Below are positions 43,407 to 53,801 of a DNA stretch of 64,000 nucleotides, in pieces. Positions within the stretch are counted from its first letter, which is position 1. The number at the start of each line of letters is the position of its first letter. This stretch comes from Microbacterium sp. MM2322 (GTDB lineage Bacteria > Actinomycetota > Actinomycetes > Actinomycetales > Microbacteriaceae). A program made the translations under genes and the position numbers. Location of the stretch: positions 186,001 to 250,000 of the forward strand of contig NZ_OZ075067.1 of the NCBI RefSeq assembly GCF_964186585.1, given 5' to 3'. The notes beneath the pieces were generated by a model. That model made no database searches. It was not told the origin of the DNA and saw only the letters and a program-made list of their open reading frames with translations.

Positions 43407-46400
43407 GTGGGCCGTACGGCCCTGTCGATGCTGATCGCGACTGTCGTCGCGGCAGGACTTGCGCTCGGAGTCGTGCCGGAGGCCGCGATGGCGGCGGATC
43501 CGCCGGCAACCGCCGCGGCGCCCGCGCTTCCCGAGACGGTGTCCGCCGACTCGCTGCCGACCGTCCAGATCGACGGGGGCGTCGTCTGGTCTCAGGTCAT
43601 CGTGGGCAACACGGTCTATGCGGCGGGTCAGTTCTCGAATGCACGGCCAGCCGGCGCCGCACCGGGGACCAGCCTCACGGCGCGCGGCAACATCCTCGCC
43701 TACAACCTGACCACGGGCGCCCTGATCACCTCGTTCGCGCCGACGTTCAACAACCGGATCAACGAGCTCGCGGCCTCGCCGGACGGGACGAAGTTGTATG
43801 TCACCGGCTCGTTCACTCAGGTCAACGGCCAGAGCCGTCAGCGCTTCGCCGTCCTCGACATCCCGAGCGGCAGCCTCGTCGCGGGAACCGTGGGGCTGAA
43901 CAACATCGGCAAGTCGATCTACGCGACCTCCGGCGGTGTCTTCATCGGGGGCTATTTCACCTCCGTCGCCAGCCAGCCTCGGCAGCGCATCGTGAAGCTG
44001 AACGCGGCCGGCACCGCCGTGCAGCCCTTCGCCGTCCCCGTCGACAACGGGCAGGTGCAGAGCATCGTGGTCAACGCCCCCGGCGACCGTGTGGCGCTGT
44101 CGGGCAACTTCACCTCCGTCGGCGGCAGTGACACTCCCGGATTCGGGCTCTACCTCGCCGATGCCGCAACCGGTGTGGGGTTGCCGCTGCCCGCGAACAC
44201 CCAGGTGCGCAACGCCGGCGAAGCTGCCGGGTTCATGAGCCTGGCCACCGACGGGACGAAGTTCTACGGATCCGGCTGGCACTACGGCGGGACCGGAAAC
44301 GTCGAGGGCACCTTCGCCGTGACCTGGACAGATGGTGCGATCGCCTGGATCGAGGATTGCCACGGCGACACGTACGACATCGCCATCGTCGGCGAGATCG
44401 CATATTCCGCGAGCCACAAGCACTACTGCGGCAACAGCGGCGGATTTCCGCAGACCGACCCGTGGAGCTTCTATCACTCCACCGCGTGGACGGTCGATGC
44501 CCGCGGGACGAACACGGCCGACATCTACGGGTACCCGGACCACCCGGGAACCCCTCGCCCCGAGTTGCTGAACTGGTTCCCGCAGACGACGCCCGGAACC
44601 TTCACCGGTACCAGCCAGGCGGTGTGGACGGTGACGGGAAACTCGAACTACGTCATCTACGGCGGAGAGTTCCCCAGCGTGAACGGCGCCAGGCAGCAGG
44701 GCCTCGTGCGCTATGCCGTCCGCTCGATCGCGCCGAACCTGCAGGGTCCCCGTATGTCGGGTGACGCGTGGAAGTTCTCGGCGAAGTCCTTCGCGGCGGG
44801 GCAGGTGCGCGTGAAGTTCCCGACCAACTGGGACCGCGATGACACGACGCTGACGTACCGCGTGTATCGCGACTCGGAATCGTCGACACCCATCGCCGAG
44901 AAGACCATCTCGACCGTCTTCTGGAAGCCGCTGACCGAGACCGTCACCGATACCGGGCTCCCCGCGGGCAGTTCGCACAGGTACCGCGTGGTCGCGTCGG
45001 ATTCGAACGGTAACGTTGCGAAGTCCAGTTGGGTCACCGTGACGGTGTCGGATGCCGTCCTCAGCGACTATGCCAACGAAGTGCTCGCAGACGATGCGGC
45101 AAACTTCTGGCGTCTCTCCGACACCGACGCGACGACAGCCGGGGACTGGGCGGGGACGTCCGACCTCCCTATCAGCGGCACGGTGGACTCGTCCGCAGGT
45201 GCGATCGTGTCGGATGCCGACACCGCCAAGACCTTCTCGAACGGTGCCTACGGGGCAACGTCGACCGCCATCGAAGGTCCGAACACGTTCACGGTCGAGA
45301 GCTGGGTGAAGACGACGTCGACCTCCGGCGGAAAGATCATCGGCTTCGGCAACACCTCGTCCGGGAACTCCGGCAACTACGACCGCCACGTGTACATGGA
45401 CAACGACGGTCGGATCTGGTTCGGCGTCCACCCTGGGGGCGTGCGCACCGTCAACTCCAGCGCGGGGTACAACGACGGCCAGTGGCACCACATCGTGGCG
45501 ACGTTGAGCGCGGACGGGATGAAGCTGTACCTCGACGGCAAGCGCGTCGCGCAACGCGCCGACGCCACGGCGGGTCAGGGCTACAGCGGATACTGGCGAA
45601 TCGGCGGCGACAGCATCGGCGGATGGCCGAATCAGCCCTCCTCGAACTTCCTGACCGGAACCATCGACGAGGTCGCCGTGTACGGCGAAGCGCTCACATT
45701 GGCGGAGGTGCAGACGCACTATCGCGAGTCGGGCCGGACGCTCGACGTGCCCGCCGCGCCGACAGACGCGTACGGCGCGCTCGTCTACAACGCGCAGCCG
45801 GATCTCTACTGGCGCTACGGCGAGACGTCCGGCACCACCGTGGCCGACAGCGGCACTTCCGGCTATGCGGGAGCGATCGCCGGCACGGTGACGCGCAACG
45901 TGCCGGGAGCCATCTCGGGGACGACGGATCCCGCGATCTCGCTCTCCGGGGCGTCGAACGTCTACTCCGTGGCGCAGTTCGGAACACCGAGTGCCTTCAC
46001 CCTGGAGACCTGGTTCAAGACCACGTCGTCGCAGGGCGGGAAGGTCATCGGGTTCGGAAGCGCCCAGTCCGGGACGTCGGGGAGCTACGACCGGCATGTC
46101 TTCATGCGGGACAACGGCCAGCTCGTGTTCGGTACGTGGACCGGTCAGGAGAACACGATCACGTCGCCGAACCCCTATAACAACGGGCAGTGGCACCACG
46201 TGGTCGCCACCCAAGGACCCGGCGGCATGGCGATGTACGTCGACGGAGTCCGGGTGGGCACTCATCCGCAGACCTCCGCTCAGGCCTACAGCGGCTACTG
46301 GCGGGTCGGCGGTGATACCACATGGGGCTCGTCATCTCCCTTCCTCACCGGAAGCTACGACGAGACGGCGATCTACAGCCGAGCGCTCACCGCCACCGAG

Positions 46401-48998
46401 GCATCGCAGCACTACGGCGCCGGCTCCACGGGCCAGGCACCGAACATCGCGCCGACCGCACAGGTGACCTCTTCGCTCGATCACCTCGACGCCTCCTTCC
46501 AAGGCTCGGCGTCGTCGGATCCCGACGGGACGATCGTGTCCTACGCGTGGGAGTTCGGCGATGGGGCAACGTCGACGGCGGTCAATCCGACGCATCGCTA
46601 CGCCTCGAGCGGCGACTACACCGTGAAGCTGACGGTCACGGACGACGACGGCGCATCGAATACCGCGCAGGTGCCGGTCTCCGTCGTGGCCAACGTGTCG
46701 CCGACCGCACAGGCGGGGTGGAGCGCGGTCGGCCTCGATGCGGCGTTCACGTCGTCGGGCTCGACCGACTCGGACGGCTCGATTGCGGCGTTTGCGTGGA
46801 ACTTCGGCGATGGGCAGACGGCCTCCACGCCGTCACCGAGCCACAGATACGCCGAGGCGGGGTCGTACACGGTCACGTTGACGGTCACCGACGATGACGG
46901 TGCGACCGCGACGAGATCGTTGGACGTCGTCGTCGCCGCCCCGACGAACGCCGCGCCGACGGCGGCGTTCACCCCGACGGTGACCGGCATGTCCGTCTCC
47001 GTCACGGGTGCGGCCTCGTCCGACACGGACGGAACGATCGCCTCCTACGCGTGGAACTTCGGCGATGGCGGCACGGCCACCGGCGCCACGGCGACGCACG
47101 CCTACACGGAGGCCGGCGAGTACACGATCACGCTCACCGTGACCGATGACGATGGGGCCACCGATACCGAAACCGCCAGCGTCACCGTCCAGGCACCGTC
47201 GGCATCGACGCCGTTGCTCCTCGACGAGTTCGCGCGGACCACGGCGTCGGGGTGGGGAACCGCCGACATCGGCGGAGCCTGGTCGCTGCGTACGACGGCG
47301 AGCCGCTACTCGGTCTCGGGTGGCAGCGGAAACCTCATCCTGCCGAAGGGCGCGACCGTCTATGCGGACGCCACCTCCGTGAACGCCGACCGGGTGCGCG
47401 TGGACGCGACCTTCTCGGTCGACAAGCTCGCTGAGGGAACCTATGTTGCGGTCATCGGACGTCAGGTCGGCGCCGATTACTACGTGCTCCGGGTGAGGAT
47501 CAGTGCCGACGGAACAGCGCGCCTGTTCGTCTTGCGCAACAACTCCGTCGCGATCGGCTCGTCGTTCACGCTGCCCTTCACGATCCAGGCTGATCAGAAG
47601 TACCACGCCATGTTCGAGGTGGCCGGCACCTCTCCGACGTCACTGAAGGCGAAGGTGTGGGCCGCGAGCGCCACCGAGCCGACATGGCAGCGGGAGGCAA
47701 CCGATGCGACGGCTGCCCTGCAGGCATCCGGTCGAATCGGAGTCTTCGGCTTCCTTCCCGCCGCCGCGACGAACGATCCCGTGACGGTGTCGTTCGATCG
47801 CATCGTCGCGATGAATCCGGATGCGGTTGCTCCGCCCACGGGCAATGCGGCACCGACCGCGGCGTTCACGCAGACGAAGACCGGCTTGACGACCGAGGTG
47901 AACGGCACCGGGTCGACGGACACGGACGGGAACATCGTGTCGTACGCCTGGCAGTTCGGTGACCCTGCGGGCAGTACAGCCACCGGCGCCACCGCTTCGC
48001 ACACGTACACGAGCGCCGGGACGTACACCGTGCGGCTCACGGTGACCGACGACGACGGCGCGACTGCCACTGTCACGCACGATGTGACGGTGGCGGCTCC
48101 CGCCGGCAACGCACCGCCGACAGCGGAGTTCACGCGGACGCCGACCGGGCTCACCGTCGCCGTCGACGGGGGAGCCTCGACCGACTCCGACGGGACCATC
48201 GCGTCGTACGCCTGGCAGTTCGGCGATCCGGCGACCGGAACGGCGACCGGCGCGACCGCGTCGTACACCTACCAGGCCGGCGGTACGTACACGATCACCC
48301 TCACCGTGGTCGACGACGATGGAGCGACGGCGACGAAGACGCAGGAGGTCACGGTGGCGACGCCGCCGACCGGCGGCGCGCTCTTCGCCGACGCGTTCGC
48401 GCGAACGTCGACCGCGGGCTGGGGGACGCCCGACACGGGTGCCGCATGGACGACTCGGGGTGCGGCGAGCCGCTTCGCCGTCACCGGCGGGGTGGGGACG
48501 ATGTCGGTGGGGGCGGGAACGTCGCTGTTCGCAGACACCCCGATCATCGACAGCACCTCGACGACCCTCAGCGGGACGTTCACGGTCGACAAGATCAACG
48601 AGGGGATGTACGTCGGGATCATCGCCCGCAGAGTCGGAACGACGCAGTGGTTGGTCCGCGCGCGGATCGCCGCGGACGGAAGCGTGAAGCTCAATGTCCT
48701 CCGCGGCGACAGTACGTCGGTCGGCGCGGCCGTCACCGGCACGGGCCTGACGATCGCAGCGGGGCAGAAGTACCGATTCGAGGTCGACACCAGGACGACG
48801 ACCACCACGGCGATCTCGGCGAAGATCTGGAGCGCTTCGGACACCGAGCCGACCGCCTGGCAGATCGAGCGGACGGATGCGACCGCCGCGCTGCAGGGTG
48901 CGGGATCAGCGGGTGTCTACGGCTACCTTCCCAGTGCGGCGGCGAACGTGCCCGCGACGCTGGCGTTCGACGATCTCGAGATCACGGCCGCCCCGTGA
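43407..48998 (+). CDS. Large secreted protein: propeller, LamG-like, PKD and lectin-like modules
   Basis: This is an 1863-residue exported protein. The signal peptide is about 1-30 (ends PEAAMA). A beta-propeller-like domain is about 35-445 (repeats such as YAAGQFSNA, YVTGSFTQVNG), an FN3-like domain about 448-550, and two LamG/concanavalin-like domains about 560-776 and 794-1008. Five PKD domains follow (three at 1013-1261, two at 1479-1650; motif FGDG or FGDP). Two copies of a DxFARTxxxGWG module lie at about 1272-1473 and 1662-1863. That module also occurs in the beta-helix protein at 51186. There is no membrane or sortase anchor at the end, so it is released or held by carbohydrate binding. 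The GTG at 43407 follows GGGGA. Likely polysaccharide-associated. Confidence 0.85.
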   Translation: MGRTALSMLIATVVAAGLALGVVPEAAMAADPPATAAAPALPETVSADSLPTVQIDGGVVWSQVIVGNTVYAAGQFSNARPAGAAPGTSLTARGNILAYNLTTGALITSFAPTFNNRINELAASPDGTKLYVTGSFTQVNGQSRQRFAVLDIPSGSLVAGTVGLNNIGKSIYATSGGVFIGGYFTSVASQPRQRIVKLNAAGTAVQPFAVPVDNGQVQSIVVNAPGDRVALSGNFTSVGGSDTPGFGLYLADAATGVGLPLPANTQVRNAGEAAGFMSLATDGTKFYGSGWHYGGTGNVEGTFAVTWTDGAIAWIEDCHGDTYDIAIVGEIAYSASHKHYCGNSGGFPQTDPWSFYHSTAWTVDARGTNTADIYGYPDHPGTPRPELLNWFPQTTPGTFTGTSQAVWTVTGNSNYVIYGGEFPSVNGARQQGLVRYAVRSIAPNLQGPRMSGDAWKFSAKSFAAGQVRVKFPTNWDRDDTTLTYRVYRDSESSTPIAEKTISTVFWKPLTETVTDTGLPAGSSHRYRVVASDSNGNVAKSSWVTVTVSDAVLSDYANEVLADDAANFWRLSDTDATTAGDWAGTSDLPISGTVDSSAGAIVSDADTAKTFSNGAYGATSTAIEGPNTFTVESWVKTTSTSGGKIIGFGNTSSGNSGNYDRHVYMDNDGRIWFGVHPGGVRTVNSSAGYNDGQWHHIVATLSADGMKLYLDGKRVAQRADATAGQGYSGYWRIGGDSIGGWPNQPSSNFLTGTIDEVAVYGEALTLAEVQTHYRESGRTLDVPAAPTDAYGALVYNAQPDLYWRYGETSGTTVADSGTSGYAGAIAGTVTRNVPGAISGTTDPAISLSGASNVYSVAQFGTPSAFTLETWFKTTSSQGGKVIGFGSAQSGTSGSYDRHVFMRDNGQLVFGTWTGQENTITSPNPYNNGQWHHVVATQGPGGMAMYVDGVRVGTHPQTSAQAYSGYWRVGGDTTWGSSSPFLTGSYDETAIYSRALTATEASQHYGAGSTGQAPNIAPTAQVTSSLDHLDASFQGSASSDPDGTIVSYAWEFGDGATSTAVNPTHRYASSGDYTVKLTVTDDDGASNTAQVPVSVVANVSPTAQAGWSAVGLDAAFTSSGSTDSDGSIAAFAWNFGDGQTASTPSPSHRYAEAGSYTVTLTVTDDDGATATRSLDVVVAAPTNAAPTAAFTPTVTGMSVSVTGAASSDTDGTIASYAWNFGDGGTATGATATHAYTEAGEYTITLTVTDDDGATDTETASVTVQAPSASTPLLLDEFARTTASGWGTADIGGAWSLRTTASRYSVSGGSGNLILPKGATVYADATSVNADRVRVDATFSVDKLAEGTYVAVIGRQVGADYYVLRVRISADGTARLFVLRNNSVAIGSSFTLPFTIQADQKYHAMFEVAGTSPTSLKAKVWAASATEPTWQREATDATAALQASGRIGVFGFLPAAATNDPVTVSFDRIVAMNPDAVAPPTGNAAPTAAFTQTKTGLTTEVNGTGSTDTDGNIVSYAWQFGDPAGSTATGATASHTYTSAGTYTVRLTVTDDDGATATVTHDVTVAAPAGNAPPTAEFTRTPTGLTVAVDGGASTDSDGTIASYAWQFGDPATGTATGATASYTYQAGGTYTITLTVVDDDGATATKTQEVTVATPPTGGALFADAFARTSTAGWGTPDTGAAWTTRGAASRFAVTGGVGTMSVGAGTSLFADTPIIDSTSTTLSGTFTVDKINEGMYVGIIARRVGTTQWLVRARIAADGSVKLNVLRGDSTSVGAAVTGTGLTIAAGQKYRFEVDTRTTTTTAISAKIWSASDTEPTAWQIERTDATAALQGAGSAGVYGYLPSAAANVPATLAFDDLEITAAP

Positions 48999-49020
48999 TG
49001 GTCGGGGATGTCCGGGCCGA

Positions 49021-50118
49021 ATGAGTGTGGTCGCTGCCGAGACGCGTGTCGTCCAGCTCTATGAGGTGGTGAGAAGCGCTCACCTGGAGCGGGCCGTGGC
49101 GATGGAGCCGCGGCCCGTCATCCTCTACCGCCGCACCCGGTACGACTTCGATCCGGCTCTGGCCAGGACGGCGCACGCGGAGCGTCGCAGCCTCTGGGCA
49201 TCCGTGGTCTTCGCGCTCACGGTCGACATCGACGTGATCGAGGTGAACGAGCCGCTCTCGGGTGATTCGTCGCTCCCGAGCGTCGTCTTCATCGCGGCGG
49301 CGCGGCTGCGGGCCGCGGCGCGCCGGCGACCTCGACCGCGGGTGGTCTCGTACGCGATCGAGAATCTCGATCCGGCGACCATGGTGCGAAACCTCCCCTT
49401 CACTGCGCGCTGGCGGCACCGGCTGCGACATCTCCCGACCCCGCTGCTCTGGCGATCGCTCGACCGGATCGCCTACGGCACCCGCGACGCTCAGGGCGTG
49501 TACGCGCGAACGTTCGGCACCCGGGTGCGCCAGCCGGTCAGTGCGCTGATCGAAGCGCTCCCCGCACCGGTCGGCGACGCGGATGCCTCCCGGGACCACG
49601 TCATCCTGTTCCTGGGCGACCTGTCGGAGCGCAAAGGCTTCCCCGACGTCGTGGCGGTGTGGCCCGAGGTGCGGCAGGCGGCTCCGCACGCGCGCTTGTT
49701 GGTGATCGGACGCGGGGCGGGCACCGATACGGCCCACGCCCTCGCGGACGTCGACGAGAACGTCACCGTCCTGATCGATCCTCCCCGCGAGGAGATCGCG
49801 CGCCGGCTCCGGTCCGCCAAGGTGCTGGTCCTCCCGTCGCGCCGCCGGCCGCTGTGGCGGGAGCAGGTCGGTCTGCCTATCGTCGAGGGTCTGGCGAACG
49901 GATGCCTGGTCGTGACGACCACCGAGACCGGACTCGCGGAGTGGCTCTCGCGTCATGGCCACGGGGTGCTGCCCGAGGCGGAGGTGCCGAGCCGTCTGGG
50001 TGCGGCGCTCGTCGCCGCGGTGACCAGCCCTCGCTCGCCCGCCGAGGTGCAGGCTGACCTCCCGCCGACGGATGGGCGGCAGGCCGCGCAGGAGTGGATG
50101 ACTACCGCCCCGCGATGA
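49021..50118 (+). CDS. Glycosyltransferase, GT4-like
   Basis: This is a 365-residue GT-B protein. The N-terminal half is VVQLYEVVRSAHLERAVAME up to about 170. The C-terminal domain has VILFLGDLSERKGFPDVV (about 197-214), RLLVIGRGAGT, and the donor-site block LPIVEGLANGCLVVTT with its Glu. It is cytoplasmic. It starts 22 bases after the large secreted protein gene and is probably co-transcribed with it. Its last 17 bases overlap the 3' end of the opposing gene at 50102. Confidence 0.85.
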   Translation: MSVVAAETRVVQLYEVVRSAHLERAVAMEPRPVILYRRTRYDFDPALARTAHAERRSLWASVVFALTVDIDVIEVNEPLSGDSSLPSVVFIAAARLRAAARRRPRPRVVSYAIENLDPATMVRNLPFTARWRHRLRHLPTPLLWRSLDRIAYGTRDAQGVYARTFGTRVRQPVSALIEALPAPVGDADASRDHVILFLGDLSERKGFPDVVAVWPEVRQAAPHARLLVIGRGAGTDTAHALADVDENVTVLIDPPREEIARRLRSAKVLVLPSRRRPLWREQVGLPIVEGLANGCLVVTTTETGLAEWLSRHGHGVLPEAEVPSRLGAALVAAVTSPRSPAEVQADLPPTDGRQAAQEWMTTAPR

Positions 50119-51109
50119 CTCCGGCGATCCGGGCTGCCAGGTGCGCGGTCGTGAATCCGGCTTCGACGTGCGCGCGCGCGAGCCCGCCCTCGGCGGCGGC
50201 GGACTCCGGGTCTTCGAGCAGTGCCAGGGTCTCGCGCCCGAGGGCGTCTGCGTCCCCGACATCGACCAGGTGGGCAGCAGACGTGCCGCCGAAATAGTCG
50301 TCCATCCCGGGCGTCCTCGTGATCACGAGGGGGCGCCCCGTCGCCATCGCCTCGAGGCCGACGGTCATGCCCGAGACGTGGAGATTCGGTCGGGTGGCGA
50401 GGACGACGACCGAAGCCCGTGCGTAGAGGCCTCGCAGCTCCACGTGCGTGAGATAGGGGATGACGGTGACGCCGGCGGGCGGGGCCAGGGTGGTCTTGCT
50501 CTGCACCACGATGTCGACGTCGGGGCGAGCGCGCCGCACGGTCGCCATCGCTCGGAGCATGGTCTCCGGATCGCGGTCGCGATCGCCGCCCACGCTGACG
50601 ACGAGCGGACGTTCCGGGTACGGGGCCGGCCGGAAGAAGTCGTGGTCGACGCCGAATCGCACGTAGTGCACGGGCGGGGCGCCGGGGCCGAGGAAGTCGG
50701 CGAGCGGCGCCACCTGCGCGTCGGAGAGCACCCAGAGCCCATCCATTCGCCGCATCGCCCGTCGCATGGTGCGAAACGGTGCCGCGCCGCGCCGCGCGAC
50801 GCTGTCGGTCAGCCAGACGACTCCGGAGTACCGGGCGCTCAGGCCGTTCGTGGTCGACAAGAGGGAGCCCGCGTTCTCGTCCCAGGTGACGCCCGCCGGG
50901 CGCCCGGCACGTCGCATCGGCGGCACGACGGCGGCCAGACGCCGTGCGACGCGCGTGACGGGTGAGGCGGGCGGGAAGTTCTTCGCGGTGACCCGCGGGA
51001 GGTGCGCATCGAGCCGATCCAGTCCGTAGGGCCAGCGGTCGGGTGCGGATCCGGCGGCATGTCGCTCGCACCACGCGCTGAGATCACGGTCCGCGGGGTA
51101 GAACACCAC
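50102..51109 (-). CDS. Glycosyltransferase, GT4-like
   Basis: This is a 335-residue GT-B enzyme if started at GTG 51109 (VVFYPADRDLSAW). A longer start at 51142 or 51136 is possible, the latter lying at the predicted transcription start of a -10 box TACGAT (51148-51143). The C-terminal half has VVSVGGDRDRDPETML, HVELRGLYARASVVVLAT and HVSGMTVGLEAMATGRPLVIT, the donor-site block with Glu. The short start is chosen because GGGGGGCGG then serves as ribosome site. It lies 76 bases downstream of the beta-helix protein gene. Confidence 0.75.
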   Translation of the reverse strand: MVFYPADRDLSAWCERHAAGSAPDRWPYGLDRLDAHLPRVTAKNFPPASPVTRVARRLAAVVPPMRRAGRPAGVTWDENAGSLLSTTNGLSARYSGVVWLTDSVARRGAAPFRTMRRAMRRMDGLWVLSDAQVAPLADFLGPGAPPVHYVRFGVDHDFFRPAPYPERPLVVSVGGDRDRDPETMLRAMATVRRARPDVDIVVQSKTTLAPPAGVTVIPYLTHVELRGLYARASVVVLATRPNLHVSGMTVGLEAMATGRPLVITRTPGMDDYFGGTSAAHLVDVGDADALGRETLALLEDPESAAAEGGLARAHVEAGFTTAHLAARIAGVIAGR

Positions 51110-51185
51110 CGCGCCCGCACCGCCCCCCGAAGCCACGGTCACATCGTATGCGTCGGGGGGCGATCCGCGGGGGAGTCGCGGGGTG

Positions 51186-53609
51186 TTACCGGAGCGCGGC
51201 GGTGAACGCGCCGGGGCGCTTCGCTCCCGCAGCGACTCCGATCGACGCGGCGACGTCGGAGGGCAACGCGGCAAGTGCGGCACGGGGGGCGTCGAGCACG
51301 TCTCTGCGCAACGCCAGCGAGGAGGTGAGGATCGGGTCCCCCGTCCAGAGCGCCGAGCTCCGATCGTTGCCGGTGAACGCGGTGAGCTCTGCGAGGGTCT
51401 TGACGCTCTTCGTTCCGGACGCGCCGTTCGCCCAGCACGCCAGGTTGTCCGGCGTCGACGAGTCCCGCCGGTAGTAGACGTTGCTGTCCATCGACACGCC
51501 GAGCCCCGCTCCGCCGAGCCTGCGCTCCGAGTCCTGGGCGAGGATCGGGCATGAACTCGAATCGACGCCGTACGACAGCACGTTGTTGCGCACCCTGATG
51601 TCGTCCAGCACCCAGGGGATGATCGACGTCAGCCCCGCATCCGCCTGACGCCGCTCGTCTTGCGCGAAGCTGAGCGCGCGTGTGGCCGCGTCGATCGTGT
51701 TGTTCCAGATCTCGACGTCGCCGCTGTTGATGATCTTCGCGCCGAGCACATTCCGCGACAGGTGATTGTCGGCGATGATCGCCTTCTCGCTGAGTTCGAT
51801 CTGGATGCCGGTGGTCGAATGTCCGGAGATCGTGTTGCCGGTCACGCGGATGTCCCGCGAGTTCACGTCGAACCACACGCCGGAGCCGATGTTGTCGGCG
51901 ACGACGTTGCCTTCGACGCGGGCGCCCTTCGCGTTCGTGATCTTGACGCCCCCGGAGGCCGGTGCGGGCTTGAACCTCTGCGCGTTGTTGCCGGTGACGA
52001 TCGAATCGGTGAGGGTGACGCCCGAGGCGTTGTTCACGCCGAGCCCCATCAGACCGTTGCCGGACAGCGTCACCCGACGGAAGTTCTTGACGTCGTTCCA
52101 TGCGTAGACGCCGATGGTCGCATTGTCGCGAACCACCATGTTCTCGAGAGTGATGTCGTCGACCTCGGCGGTCACCGCCCCCATCATGGAGAGCGTCGTC
52201 GCGTAGCGTTCGATGCCGAACCCGCGGAGCGTGGTGTGCGCGCCCTGGATCTTGAACGCGCGCGCGAGGGTACTTGCCTCGACGTTCCTGCCCGTCGGAT
52301 CCGTTCCGATCACCAGGCGCTTGCCGCCCTCATCCACGTAGAACGTGCCGGTCGTGACCGCGCTCGCCGAACCGACCTGTCGGAGGGCCTTCTCGTTCAC
52401 CCACACCTGGTCCGGGTATCCGGCGAGCGGGTTCGCCTCGTCGACGAAACGGCGGGTGTCATCGCGGCCCGCGGTGAAGGACACGGAGTGGTCGAATCGG
52501 TGCGTCCACCCGGTCTTGACCCACGTGTCGCCGGACTTCGCCCAGCCGGTCACCGGCGAGCTGCCGTCGAACCACACCGCTTCGCCCGGGTAGGCCTGGA
52601 TGGTGAGCGCCTTCTTGAAGCCCACGTACACGTACTCGCGGTAGGTGCCACCGCGGAGGACGATCGTCGAGCCCGACGCGGCCTTCGACACCGCGTAGGC
52701 CGCACTGCCGTAGGGGTCGCCGAGCGTCCCCGACCCGGTCGGCGTCCCCTTCGGGGCGACGAAGACGGCGCGTGCGGGAACGGCGTACGTCGTGGTGCCG
52801 ACCGGGGCGCTCCCGACGGACGATCCGGTGTTCGTGGGAGGTGTCGGTGGCGGCGTCGGTGTCGGCGTCGGCGTCGGAGCCGCGGCATCCGCGACGGCGA
52901 CGTCGTCGAGGCGAACGGTATTCGCTGCCGAGCTCGCGGAGAGGTAGGACGCGATCGCCGGATAGCCGGCTCGCGTGATGCGCTTCGAACTGGTGTCGTC
53001 GAACACCGCCTGCCACGCCGGCGTCGTCGCGCCCTCCGTCCAGATGCGCGCACGAACCTGGACGGGCGAGCTGCCCGCGACCGAGAACTCTGCGCGAACG
53101 CGCGCGCCGGCGGGAAGGCTCTTGATGGGCTTGAGTGCGCGCAGCACCACCTCCCGGCCGCTGGAACCGTCGAAGCGGCTGAGCCAGAGGGTCACGCCGG
53201 TTCGGCCGAGGCCCACGCGCGCCTGGTAGGAGAACTTCCCGTCGGAACGCAGCGCCAGCGAGATCGTCGATCCGTTGCCCGCCGTTGTCGGCTTGACCGC
53301 CCAGACGGTCGCGCTGATCGTCGAATCGGTCGTAGAAACGGTGCGGAGCGATTGCACGGTGGCCGCTCCCGGTGTCTGGGCGATCGCCGCGGTGCCCCCG
53401 CTCACACTCGTGGCGCCCGGCGAGGAGGTCGTCCACGGGTGTCCGGAGGTCGATGATCCCCAGCCCGCCGCGACGGTGCGGGCGAAGGTGTCGGTCACGC
53501 GGGTCGCGGCGGCGGCCGCGGACACCGAGCCGGTGGTGATCAGGGCGAATGCGACGGCAGCGGCGAGTATTCGGGCTCTCACGCGCGTGCGGGCAAGGGA
53601 GATTGTCAT
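51186..53609 (-). CDS. Secreted right-handed beta-helix protein with lectin-like N-terminal module
   Basis: This is an 807-residue exported protein. The signal peptide is about 1-34 (ends SAAAAA). Residues 36-235 are a module starting DTFARTVAAGWG, matching two copies in the 43407 protein. A Pro/Thr linker follows. From about 275 on is a pectate-lyase-like beta-helix (VFVAPKGTPTGSGTLGDPYGS, then many short N/V/I-rich rungs such as ITLENMVVRDNATIGVY). Such folds are found in polysaccharide lyases and epimerases, so it may modify or trim the polymer outside the cell. Catalytic residues cannot be assigned. The ATG at 53609 overlaps the stop of a possible 32-codon upstream frame. Confidence 0.85.
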   Translation of the reverse strand: MTISLARTRVRARILAAAVAFALITTGSVSAAAAATRVTDTFARTVAAGWGSSTSGHPWTTSSPGATSVSGGTAAIAQTPGAATVQSLRTVSTTDSTISATVWAVKPTTAGNGSTISLALRSDGKFSYQARVGLGRTGVTLWLSRFDGSSGREVVLRALKPIKSLPAGARVRAEFSVAGSSPVQVRARIWTEGATTPAWQAVFDDTSSKRITRAGYPAIASYLSASSAANTVRLDDVAVADAAAPTPTPTPTPPPTPPTNTGSSVGSAPVGTTTYAVPARAVFVAPKGTPTGSGTLGDPYGSAAYAVSKAASGSTIVLRGGTYREYVYVGFKKALTIQAYPGEAVWFDGSSPVTGWAKSGDTWVKTGWTHRFDHSVSFTAGRDDTRRFVDEANPLAGYPDQVWVNEKALRQVGSASAVTTGTFYVDEGGKRLVIGTDPTGRNVEASTLARAFKIQGAHTTLRGFGIERYATTLSMMGAVTAEVDDITLENMVVRDNATIGVYAWNDVKNFRRVTLSGNGLMGLGVNNASGVTLTDSIVTGNNAQRFKPAPASGGVKITNAKGARVEGNVVADNIGSGVWFDVNSRDIRVTGNTISGHSTTGIQIELSEKAIIADNHLSRNVLGAKIINSGDVEIWNNTIDAATRALSFAQDERRQADAGLTSIIPWVLDDIRVRNNVLSYGVDSSSCPILAQDSERRLGGAGLGVSMDSNVYYRRDSSTPDNLACWANGASGTKSVKTLAELTAFTGNDRSSALWTGDPILTSSLALRRDVLDAPRAALAALPSDVAASIGVAAGAKRPGAFTAALR

Positions 53610-53704
53610 TTTTCGGCGTTCGCCTTCGGGTGGGTGTGGCGCAGATGGACGCTCATCAGACCACGGGGCATGCCGTCGAGCCCGCGCCATGAGACACTTT
53701 TCAT

Positions 53705-53769
53705 CTGCGCATGGGGGGCAGGGAGCGCGAGGTCGAGTAGTCGTCCACGCCGATGATGGGGGGTCATCG
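53705..53769 (+). promoter_or_regulatory. G-loop hairpins upstream of the acyltransferase gene
   Basis: Hairpin CUGC-GCAUGGGGG-GCAG (53705-53721) and a perfect 6-bp hairpin CGAUGA-UGGGGGG-UCAUCG (53751-53769) lie in the 192-bp gap. Here the second hairpin is 32 bases before the GTG at 53802, so the ribosome site is not in a loop. No convincing -10 box was found. It is the weakest member of the set. Confidence 0.45.
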
Positions 53770-53801
53770 TTTCCAGATTCTTTTGGCGACCGGAAACGTC
53801 G

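Noticed and set aside
43374-46265. A 963-codon - strand frame
   Set aside because: Shadow of the large secreted protein; no signal, motif or start context.
46445-48355. Tandem DNA repeats or CRISPR-like array in the PKD region
   Set aside because: The similarity comes from repeated protein domains; the DNA copies diverge and there are no regular spacers.
53606-53704. Possible 32-codon upstream frame (MKSVSWRG...) overlapping the beta-helix protein start
   Set aside because: No ribosome site precedes its ATG; kept only as a note.
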